64,000 nt of DNA from Symbiodinium natans. Lineage: Eukaryota > Sar > Dinophyceae > Suessiales > Symbiodiniaceae. Each line of letters opens with the position of its first letter. The stretch's first letter is position 1. The notes below the pieces were generated by a model, which ran no database searches, was not told where the DNA came from, and saw nothing but the letters and a program-made list of their open reading frames with translations. Made by a program: the position numbers and the translations under genes. Shown here one piece after another: positions 56,138 through 64,000 of the stretch. The DNA lies in the NCBI GenBank assembly GCA_905221605.1, contig CAJNDS010002800.1, positions 209,948-273,947 of the forward strand, read 5' to 3'.

Positions 56138-57276
56138 CTAAACCTTTAATAACTCGTGCCTTAAGTATGCTCTATCGTTCCCTTCAACATAAAAATATTG
56201 TTGCCCCAGTTTCTTATCAATTCTCTCTATGGTGTAGCGGTTTTGTGTGAAATTGCCGACTCTCTCTTTTTCATTGGGCTTTCTCTTCCTCAGTATTTTA
56301 ACAGTGTCGCCAACATCCAGTTCAGGATAGATGCGATTCTTTTTGGCATTCATTGACAACTTCAGTTTAACATCACGAAAGCTAGCTCCTTTGGAGCTTG
56401 CGGGAGTTTGTTCTTGGGTCAAACAGCACTCAGGGGCCACACAAGAAATCCTCGGAGGCTGGTGGACCTAGGGGGGGGGGGGGGGGGCCCATGTTCCCGA
56501 TAAGGTGGGGGGTTGTTACTTATCACTTCAGGGCTGAGCAGCGCGGTCTTCACACCTGCGCCCTAGCTTTCGTTCGCCCTGCTCTCAAGTTTAATTCGTT
56601 CTTTTTCTTACGGGCTTCTATGGGTTCCAAACCATGGGATGAGTGTTTCATAGCATTGTTATATGTTAATAAAATCTCATGTAAATAATCACCCCATTGA
56701 ATGTTTTGTTTACCCTTTTTCTCATCATTTTCAACCCGCTTGTAAAGCATATCCTTAAGTGTTCTTATCGCCCTTTCGGCGAATGCTGGGTGCCCTCTTG
56801 TTCTGTGTAGTTCTATTCTCATCCTTCAAGTGGTCTATAACACTTTGATTATTAAAGCTCCCTTCGTCGTCTATATGAATTAGTCGGGGTTTCCCATCCA
56901 TCTTCTTAATGTTTTCCATAACACCTGCTAATATGTCCGGTGGCTGTTTGGATGAAATCGGGACCGCGTTCATATACTTACTAAAAACATCTATGCATAT
57001 CATCCCTACCCTAAATTTTTGATTAGGTATATCATTAATAGAAAGCAAATCAATTTGAAACTCATAACAAGCACTGGGAGCCACAAAGGAGTTCTGTCCT
57101 GTTGGCTTTCGCTTTTGTTCCACGTTCTTTTTAACAAACTCGTTAACATCTTCCGCAGTTATACTTTTATCCTTCCTTTTTGCTTCTTGTAGTGTCCTGG
57201 CTTTACTGCCAAACCCCCCACGATCAAAATAAGTATCGTTAATAATATCTTGTTTAGAACTCATTATAATCAGCAA
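56138..57276 (-). pseudogene. rve (DDE) integrase, Polinton/virophage type, broken
   Basis: This enzyme would insert the element's ends into host DNA. The N-terminal piece (57276-56755) has the Y-F-D-x-x-G-F-G-S start and SITAEDVNEFVKKN typical of virophage/Polinton integrases. The first catalytic D lies in YEFQIDLLSI and the second in RLIHIDDEGSFN. A one-base frameshift near 56820 moves to GHPAFAERAIRTLKDML, where the E is the third catalytic residue, then HSSHGLEPIEARKKKNEL. A GC-rich block (56375-56576) interrupts the gene. The C-terminal SH3-like domain continues at 56390-56138 (YPELDVGDTVKILRKRK, RYTIERI, YLRHELLKV). All three catalytic residues remain, but not in one frame. Confidence 0.85.
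56375..56576. other. GC-rich insertion in the integrase flanked by inverted repeats
   Basis: ACGAAAGCTAG (56375-56385) and its exact complement CTAGCTTTCGT (56563-56573) bracket about 180 bp of host-like GC-rich DNA containing G17 (56471-56487). It separates two integrase parts that are adjacent in the family. It could be a tiny TIR element or an intron-like insertion. Confidence 0.6.
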
Positions 57277-57280
57277 GATA

Positions 57281-57979
57281 TTATTTATTCAGATTGTTTT
57301 TCTCACTTTCTTCTTGTTCTTGTTCTGCTTGTTGCTGTTGCTTCAGCCAGTTTTGGTGCTGAATTATTTTTTGATGCCTTGCTTTCTCTGTCTTTTGAAC
57401 CGTCGCTCCACATTCACAATGAAAGGGTACTCTTTCCTTTTCTCTTAATATCTCTTTGTGCTTCTCTCTATACAGCTTGTCCCTCTTTTTTATGTGATCT
57501 TTGTTGCTCTCTCTCCATTCCTTATTTGTTTGTGATATGGCATCCCATTTGGTTTCATAATAGTTTCGCCGGTAGTCTTTCAACTTTTCTTGATTATTTA
57601 GTGCCCAAGTCTTCGTCCTTTGTTGGACCTTTTCTCTATTGTCATTTGCCCATTCCTTTTTTGTCCTTCCTTCTATGCGCTTATTTACGCATTCAGTGTT
57701 TCTAATATGATGCCCCTCTCTTGCTTGTAGTTCCATTAAACTATTACAAGGATATAGCTCAATAAGCTCAATCTTGCAATTACACACTCCATACAAGCCA
57801 CAAACCTTGAAAACCGTTGTATTGCGAGATTGACCTGCCACATATTTCTTGTAATTTGACCTGTGGCATCTCATACGGCTTGTAAGTTTATCAATTGTTG
57901 AGCCAATGTAACACATTTCATAGGCGTTACCAACTACTTTATAGATTTTTCCATTTGCGTAATTCGCAGTTTTCACCAT
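57281..57979 (-). CDS. GIY-YIG homing-type endonuclease with C-terminal zinc motif
   Basis: An intact 232-codon frame. The GIY-YIG fold is seen in GKIYKVVGNAYEMCYIGSTI (residues 10-29), with a following arginine (SRMRCHRSNY) and the catalytic glutamate in SLMELQAREGHHI (about residue 88). A long lysine/glutamate-rich helical linker follows. Near residue 190 is CECGATVQKTEKARHQKIIQ, a C-x-C...H...H finger, and then a glutamine-rich tail. It starts 41 bases inside the end of the helicase ORF and ends 5 bases before the integrase start, so the genes are packed. It is the only large frame of the element still intact. Likely role: DNA cleavage for mobility or end processing (inferred). Confidence 0.85.
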   Translation of the reverse strand: MVKTANYANGKIYKVVGNAYEMCYIGSTIDKLTSRMRCHRSNYKKYVAGQSRNTTVFKVCGLYGVCNCKIELIELYPCNSLMELQAREGHHIRNTECVNKRIEGRTKKEWANDNREKVQQRTKTWALNNQEKLKDYRRNYYETKWDAISQTNKEWRESNKDHIKKRDKLYREKHKEILREKERVPFHCECGATVQKTEKARHQKIIQHQNWLKQQQQAEQEQEESEKNNLNK

Positions 57980-60302
57980 TAAACACTAACATAGTTAGAC
58001 AGTCTTTAACGCGATTCTTTAATATTTTAGCACTACAGTTGCAATACGAACAAAAAGCGGTACAATTATCTTTAACATGCGCTGTTTGATTATTTAACCG
58101 CTGGGCTGTTAGATTATTTACCACCTCCCCACATTTCATATCAAACTCAAACCCGCAACCGCATTTGTTACACCTGCTGTTCATCCTATCATAGAGCCAC
58201 TTGACATCAATGTAATCGGCATCTTCTATAGTCCAACTTGCCTTCAGGTCTTGTATCTTGTAGCGCTTAACCTTGTTATCTAAGTATCGCATTAGTGTGG
58301 TCTCGTTTAGTTCATCATCTCTCTCGGATGCTTTATAGAACATAACCTTATTAATATCGGTAGCCCTTGTTAATGAAGTCCATAACCACTCTCTCGTTAT
58401 TAAGTGTTGCTTCTGCCACTCGTGTATAGTGATAGATTTATCAACCGAGGAGCCTTGAGACGAATGGCATGTGGTGCAGTAAGCATATCTAAAATGCTCA
58501 TCTGGTGTAGATATACTGGTGTTATATAACTGATTGGTTTTATGTTCTGTAGCACAACCCCTTCGGCTCCGATGCTCTTAATCTGATACTTAAAGTTGAC
58601 ATGAAAGGTCGTCCCCCCTTCCTTCTTATACTTTCTACATATCATGTGCTCACCCACTTCATACTTATTCTTCTTGCCTAGGTTCTTTCGTATCATGTCT
58701 GATACATACGAGCACCGTTTATTGGTATATGCTATGTTGTGTTCGGATGCCATCATATCGTCAGTTGTTTTAATGTACTTCTCCACAACCTGCTCAACGG
58801 GCAGTTTATGTATCCAGATGTCATCGTATATATTCTTAAGTTTTATTCTGTCGCTCCTCTTCTTAAGTCTCTTTGATTTTTTATCTGGTATTTAAAGATT
58901 TGTTTCATGCATTCGTTCAGATATGTCTCGTGGTCTCGTGTGTTGGTTATATCCTTTATTGGTGGCAGTTGTTTCCCGTCAGAAGTGGCTATTATGATTT
59001 TATCCTTGGCGTGTTTCTTAACGAACTCCCTTATCTTATTTAATACATACATCCCTCCCATACCCACCTCGTCAAACACTATGCAGTTATACTTACTATG
59101 GTCAAACGACTCCATGTTATCGCCCTTCTCCATAGGTATGGCAAAGAACTTATTATTAGTTGTGGCATCGGTTTGGGTGTTTTGTAGCAGTTGGTTGGTT
59201 GAACACACAAACAGCACGTTATAACCCAAATTCTTAATGTACTCGCCTATGTAGCTCTTACCCGAACCAGCGTATTTAGCTTTTATGATTACTGGATTCT
59301 GTTCCACTATTTGCCGACATATCGCCTGAGTATCCCATTCGTCCTCTGCCGTTATCCTTTCGTTTTCGTAGGTCGGTATTTTTACGAGCTCGTTGGGTTT
59401 CATTTCGTAATCGTCGGTCGGGGATATAAACCATTTGCCTTTCTCGGCTCTCCAGCCACCGATTTCCTTTGAGAAGTTAACTAGTTTCTTAGCCTTTTTA
59501 AGTCAGCTGTCTTTATCAGAAATGCGTCGGTCTTAACATAATTGACCTGAACCCCGGCCTCGACCAATTTATAGTAATCCTCATACATCCTGAAGTTATG
59601 GATTTGCAGAAGCAGTTCCTTAATGTATTTAAATCCGTTTGCTAATTCGGCTGTGTCGCTTACAGTTTACGTGTAGTATTTTGCATCTGTTTCTTTCTCT
59701 ACTGTTTCAAACCCCTCTTCGCCATCTAACTCCTCATAATGTCCACTGATTTTGTTAATCCTGCCTCCGTGTATGGTTTGATGATATAAAGCCTCGCTTA
59801 ATGTATCAAACACGAGGCTTTTCTGCGCCTTGTTCTTGCCCTTCTCCAGCAGTCCTATGTTAACGTTAGCAATCAGTTTTTTTACTCTGCTGTCTTCCAT
59901 CGGTTTGTGTGATATGGTGGTATCCCACAGTTTCTCGGCGATGCTTTTATAATTGACTTTGTGAGTGTGCGAGGGGCACTTATAATACAAAATCTCGCAT
60001 TTTCCGTGAAAGTGCTTTATAAACATACCGTATATTAACATATAGGGCTTGTTAAAGAACATCTTAGCTTCTCCAGTTGCCCTCACGAGATAAAGAGTCA
60101 AATCATTAAAACCCTGCTTGTCACTAAAATTGAGTTTGTCACTAAAACTGTGTTTGTCACTAAAACTGTGTTTGTCGTAAGGCTTCCAGATATCAAACTC
60201 GCAGAACACGGGCACTTCAACAATCTGGTTGTAAGCCCACGTGTAAGCCTTTCTCCTATCAATTTCCACACAGTGCTCACGAAACAGATAGTAGTTTTTC
60301 AT
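57939..60302 (-). pseudogene. DNA polymerase B palm - SF1 helicase - zinc/HNH fusion, broken
   Basis: One continuous reading, now split by one stop and about three frameshifts. The polymerase part (60302-59490) has EIDRRKAYTWAY, LIANVNIGLLEKGKNKAQKS (PolB K-x-x-x-N-x-x-x-G region) and NYVKTDAFLI (motif C, second metal aspartate). A TAA at 59667-59669 interrupts it. After a shift near 59485, NFSKEIGGWRAEKGKW leads directly into the helicase. That has Walker A AKYAGSGKSYI, Walker B CIVFDEVGMGG, TSDGKQLPPI and, after shifts near 58865 and 58520, CHSSQGSSVDKSITI (motif V) and WTSLTRAT (motif VI). It ends in CNKCGCGFEFD and LTAQRLNNQTAHVKDN with FCSYCN, an HNH-like zinc domain. The exonuclease N-terminus is missing. 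Confidence 0.85.
60115..60182 (-). repeat. 18-bp tandem repeat inside the polymerase gene
   Basis: Four units encode KHSFSD, KHSFSD, KLNFSD and KQGFND between FDIWKPYD and LTLYLVRAT. This is an in-frame expansion in a loop of the palm region. Confidence 0.8.
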
Positions 60303-60770
60303 ATCTAGTCAGGCGTAGTCTCTGCAATTATTTGCCAAGGCGTTCGACCACGCCGACGATTTGGCAGCGCAATGGGAGAAAGTCCGGACCCCGACATCAG
60401 GTCAGTGGAGCAGTTTCGGCTCCCTGAAACAGAGCCTCAGGTCATCCGTATCCGTCTGCAACGTTTTAAACCCATACTGCGCTTCCATCCGCCAGCCGTA
60501 GCTTCTGTCGTTACGTCTGTCCTCCGTCTTTAAAACCCATGCGGTGCAGTTTCGACCCCCTGAAACTGAGAATCAGGTCATCCGCATACGTTCGCGGCCT
60601 GAAAATTCTGACTCTTCCGTTTTTCGATGTCATTACATTTCTTAAGATGTCCGTATGTGCCCGAACGTGGAAAATAGTCGGTCGGACATCGAATCTACGA
60701 TCAAGATGTTTTCGATGTCATGGAGCTTTTTTCGATGTCTGCACAGAATAACTCGGGTCTTAGTGCCGCC
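60303..60770. other. Right flank of the element, with a duplicated hairpin segment
   Basis: GC content jumps at 60303. A 55-bp segment is present twice (about 60405-60460 and 60541-60597), each containing CAGTTTC...GAAACTG-type stems and TCAGGTCATCCG. TTTTTCGATGTC occurs three times (60621, 60705, 60729). No protein is seen. Confidence 0.5.
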
Positions 60771-61500
60771 TTGCGCTTGGGCCGGCTGTGTCAGCGATTT
60801 AGGCCACCTCACAGACTAGTGTGGGCGGGGGGTTGATATCCTTCTAGAGGGTTTGGGGTTTAGGGTTTAGGGCTCCCCCCCCCTTGGCTCCCCCCTTTCA
60901 TAACCTTTATTAGGCTTAATTATGCCTAAACAGCCTTAATTATGGGGGAACCTAGGGGGGGTAGTACAGAGGGGGGGTAGTATGGGAACCCATGAAGGAT
61001 GGGGTGGGGCCATGGAGGGCAGAACAGCCTAAACCCCAAACTCTAAACCCTATACCCTGAATTCAGGGCTTCAAGGCTTCAAGGCTTCAGGGTTTGAGTG
61101 CTTCAGGCTTTGAGTGCTAGGGAGGGTTTGTAAGCTGTAGGGGCGGCGATTACCTATTCCCCTGCCCCTTCCTGTCTACCTCTCACTCACTGCGTCTCAC
61201 TGCAGTCTGACATTCCCCCACCCCACCACCCACGACCCCTTTTTGCCCCCCCTGGTTCCAAAGGGTCTGAGATCACTCAGCCCGACAAGGTCTAATTTCC
61301 TTAGGCCCAGATTCCAGACCCTCTAGCTGAGGGCAAGGAAGGAGGAGCTACCACAAGAGGTTCGCCAAGCTAGCACATGTAAGTCTTTGCATCGATATTC
61401 TTGGGACGTGATGTAGCTGCTTGCTTGGAGTCATCTCTTTAAATTGTGAGACAGGGACCACGACTAGCTACTGGTGCTGGGTCAGAGCAACAGTCCTCCA
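60771..61500. other. Non-coding, telomere-word-rich
   Basis: GGGTTTAGGG words, CTTCAAGG strings and C-rich tracts. There may be short exons at about 61310-61358, but nothing I can support. Confidence 0.35.
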
Positions 61501-61507
61501 ACCCAGG

Positions 61508-62453
61508 TTCATCCAGCAGAAAGATCCCAGAGTCCACATCCAGCAGCAGCAGCAGCAGCAGATGAAGGACTTGGGGCTTTTCGAGCAATCTGGTTAGGTT
61601 TCGTATGAAGACGTCAGTGCTCGAAAATTGGCATCTAAGGGCGTGCCCTGTGTTGCCCTGTGCTGCAGCAAGAGATTAGTTCAAAGATTAGGTTCGGTTG
61701 GGCTTGGTAAGTGCCCGAGAAACCCTACTACAGGCCCCACCAGTCCTGCTGTCCTAACATCCCATCAACCCTCAATGCATCTCAAACTCGAATCCGTTAC
61801 CCCGAAGCTCTGCGCCCAAAAGCCTTGAACCCCTCAGCCCTGCTTGTGAGCTCTCAGCCGTAATCCGCAACACTGCCCAAAATCACACCCTTGAAAGCTC
61901 CATGAGGAGAAAGTGGACCGGGAGCAACAGCGAAGAGCAGCAAAGGACCTGAAGAGAGCCGACAAGGCCTGCGAAGTAGCAGTCGTCGCACACTACTGGT
62001 ACCAGAGTTTCCTTGATTATGGCCGGCCCTTATTTCTCTCGGAATGAAGTCCTGAGGAAAAGAAAAAGGAAAACCGCAGAGCCGCTGTAAAAGCTCAACA
62101 GGCAGAGCGTGAAGCGAAGCGTCCTGATCTATAGTCGAAAACAGTGCACACACCCACCCACCCACACCCGCCCCCGCAGCCCCACACCCAAACCTACTCC
62201 CACACCTTCCAGAGGTGAAGAAGCAGCGTCCGGGCAAAGCTGGATTCCCAGACTTTTGGGCATACACTGGAGCCCCTTAAAACACTTCAATTCAAGGTGG
62301 GGTTGGAGGTAGGGCTTAAGAGTGAGGGGGGCAGCAGCGAGGGTGAGGGGGTGACTCCAAAGCTCTCAATCCTTCTCGGAGGCGGAGCAGGAGCGGCAGG
62401 AGCACGACCAGACGGAGGAGCGGGTCAAAGTGATGCTGAACGGGGAAAGCTGA
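61508..62453 (+). CDS. Coiled-coil protein exons with a polyglutamine run
   Basis: Likely exons start at about 61508-61591, FIQQKDPRVHIQQQQQQQMK, with seven glutamines mostly from CAG codons. About 61893-62000 reads LHEEKVDREQQRRAAKDLKR. About 62054-62121 follows CCTGAG and reads KKKENRRAAVKAQQAEREAK. The last, 62382-62453, follows CTCGGAG and reads AEQERQEHDQTEERVKVMLN, ending GES-stop. All are charged and helical, consistent with one coiled-coil gene ending at 62453. Exact borders in the middle are estimates, and the family is unknown. Confidence 0.5.
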
Positions 62454-62740
62454 GATGTTGAGCCTCCCGTGTTCTGAGCGCCTTCCAGTAGTCCTCTCAG
62501 TCCTCCTCTTCGCTCTCGCCTCCCCTTGCCCTCCTCATGCTCGTTTTTGAGAGGAGCTTCTCCGGCAGCGGCTCACTGAGGCATCCACGCAGGTGCACAG
62601 CACTGCATGATTTAGTTGCTTGGCCCAGTTTTTCAGTTTTTCGCTTTCTTGTTTAGGTGCAGTATCGTTTCAGCGAAACGAGAGCCAGGTCTATCCACTT
62701 CTTTGTCCACATGAGTCTTTTTCTTCCCCCCCCCTTTCAG

Positions 62741-63240
62741 TGGCGGCTTTTAATACGCAGGCTGCGCAGCTTGCGGAGCGGAGTGCGGCGGCGATGCCGG
62801 TGGACAAGGCCCGGGCGCGGCCGATGATGGGTTTGGGTCTGCTATATCTTCCCTGCGGAAACAAAAACCTATCGGTTTCGGGGGTTTCTCGTTCTTGAGT
62901 ATCCTCCCTGACTTCATATATCCAGGGCATCGGCAGCTGAAAGCCTTGAAGTGAAAGCATACGTCTCTCAGAGGCCAGGCAGCTGACCTCGCACTTGGAG
63001 GAGATCTCCAGCCGCAAGATGGAGCTGGAGGAGACTCGGCATGACTCGGCTGTAAGATCTTGGGGGGGAAGCTTTGAGCTGGGGTGGTGCGTGTGGTGCG
63101 TGTGCTCATGGGCGTGCGTGTGCTCATGGGCTGGCGACGCATGCTACGCCAGGAGGGTCTTTCCAATGTCCGGTTGGAGCTTCTCCGGAATCAGGCCGTT
63201 CAGATGCTGCGCATGCCGAGGTGTTTCACTGTCAAAGAGA
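62741..63240 (+). CDS. Exons of a second coiled-coil protein
   Basis: Directly after CCCCTTTCAG, exon 62741 to about 62830 reads AAFNTQAAQLAERSAAAMPV, with a GTTTGG donor. Exon 62991-63051 reads LTSHLEEISSRKMELEETRH and has a GTAAGA donor. Exon about 63172-63240 reads LELLRNQAVQMLRMP, with a stop or donor soon after. All are on the plus strand, helical and in good exon context. It could be the same gene family as the previous entry. No name can be given. Confidence 0.5.
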
Positions 63241-63435
63241 GGTGTTAGTGCTCTAGGTGTAGGCCCCTGAGCTTTCGCCTCAGAAGGGTCGTCTGAGCCT
63301 CCCATCTACGCTATGCCGGAGGCCTAAACCCTAAACCCTCTTACCCTCTTACAATTCTCTGGGTGTCGACTCCTTCGTTTTGTTGGTTCAGGCAGGTTGC
63401 TGAGCCATCTGACGGAAAACATAAGGGCACTGCAA

Positions 63436-64000
63436 GCCCAAAACCCCTAGAAGCGGACGAGACCGTGAGAGCCCAAAACCCCGAGAAGCGGACGACACCG
63501 TGACAGCCCGAAACCCCGAGAAGCAGACGAGACCGTGACAGCCCAAAACCCCTAGAAGCGGACGAGACCGTGACAGCCCAAAACCCCTAGCAGCGGACGA
63601 GACCGTGACAGCCCGAAACCCCGAGAAGCAGACGAGACCGTGACAGCCCAAAACCCCTAGAAGCGGGCGAGACCGTGACAGCCCAACACCCCTAGAAGCG
63701 GATGAGACCGTGACAGCCCGAATCCCCTAGAAGCGGACGAGACCGTGACAGCCCAAAACCCCGAGAAGCGGGCGAGACCGTGACAGCCCAAACCCCCGAG
63801 AAGCGGACGAGACCGTGACAGCCCAAAACCCCTAGCAGCGGACGAGACCGTGACAGCCCAACACCCCCAGAAGCGGACGAGACCGTGACAGCCCAACACC
63901 CCTAGAAGCGGACGAGACCGTGACAGCCCAAAACCCCTAGAAGCGGACGAGACCGTGACAGCCCAACACCCCTAGAAGCGGACGAGACCGTGACCGCCCA
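63436..64000 (-). repeat. 35-bp satellite, array 4 (about 16 units, runs off the window)
   Basis: The same unit as arrays 1-3, in reverse orientation. It has more substitutions (CCCGAAAC, GCAGACG, AACACCCC variants) than array 3. Confidence 0.95.

Larger units (their letters stand above)
54818..60303 (-). mobile_element. Polinton/virophage-like element with PolB-helicase fusion (relic)
   Basis: This is a sharply AT-rich island in GC-rich surroundings. Minus-strand genes, from right to left: family B DNA polymerase fused to SF1 helicase and a zinc/HNH-like tail (60302 to 57939), GIY-YIG nuclease (57979-57281), rve integrase (57276-56138), and two small ORFs (56079-55548). A convergent plus ORF (54958-55515) and two hairpins lie at the left end. 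A replication polymerase plus retroviral-type integrase defines Polinton-like self-synthesising elements. Capsid, protease and packaging ATPase genes are not seen, so this is a capsid-less variant or a fragment. Genes lie nearly back to back and lack introns, unlike the host. Several frames are broken. Confidence 0.8.

Noticed and set aside
1-64000. Dinoflagellate spliced-leader relics and CRISPR-like arrays
   Set aside because: I looked for the spliced-leader core and found no convincing copy. The tandem repeats here are contiguous without unique spacers, so none is CRISPR-like.

Overview
The window reads as nuclear DNA of a photosynthetic dinoflagellate (Symbiodiniaceae-like is my best guess; the species cannot be told). 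Four signs agree. (1) A plastid-type magnesium chelatase H gene is cut into more than 25 short exons. (2) A nuclear copy of mitochondrial cob carries the hairpin-rich flanks seen in dinoflagellate mtDNA. (3) Many introns begin with GC rather than GT. (4) Retroelements of copia and DIRS-like type are present, and telomere words (TTTAGGG) are sprinkled through introns. Most long open frames are not genes. Real coding sequence is short exons, and I recognised these only where splicing restored a known protein family.

Layout. 1.8-2.5 kb: a small Alba-domain gene. 4-6.8 kb: a possible degraded minus-strand reading frame and tandem repeats. 6.8-9.5 kb: a decayed Ty1/copia element (minus). 10.9-11.3 kb: J-domain exons. 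12.8-17.1 kb: unrecognised plus-strand exons in telomere-word-rich introns, with a possible mitochondrial insert near 14.1 kb. 18.4 kb: a dinoflagellate-type GGILVR exon. 19.5-20.1 kb: exons of an AP-complex beta adaptin. 20.7-22.2 kb: an unrecognised multi-exon gene. 23.1-32.6 kb: the ChlH gene, with conserved blocks missing. 33-35.7 kb: small repeats and purine-rich tracts. 35.7-39.1 kb: a DIRS-like reverse transcriptase relic with direct and inverted terminal repeats. 39.7-44.4 kb: tandem repeats, isolated exons and a TTTTAGGG-type array.

44.8-51.8 kb is dominated by a 35-bp satellite (plus orientation at 44.8-46.8 kb, minus at 50.3-51.8 kb and 63.4-64 kb). A 1-kb piece of mitochondrial DNA containing the cob 3' end sits inside the first array. 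61.5-63.2 kb holds exons of one or two coiled-coil proteins.

The most unusual region is 54.8-60.3 kb. It is sharply AT-rich against its GC-rich surroundings and carries a compact minus-strand gene set: the palm part of a family B DNA polymerase fused to an SF1 helicase and a C-terminal zinc/HNH-like domain, then a GIY-YIG nuclease, an rve (DDE) integrase, and two small overlapping ORFs with a cysteine cluster. It resembles a Polinton/virophage-type self-replicating element or endogenous virus, but with a polymerase-helicase fusion and no visible capsid genes. It is decayed: one in-frame stop and several frameshifts in the polymerase-helicase, a frameshift plus a GC-rich inserted block in the integrase, and loss of the polymerase N-terminus at 60,303.
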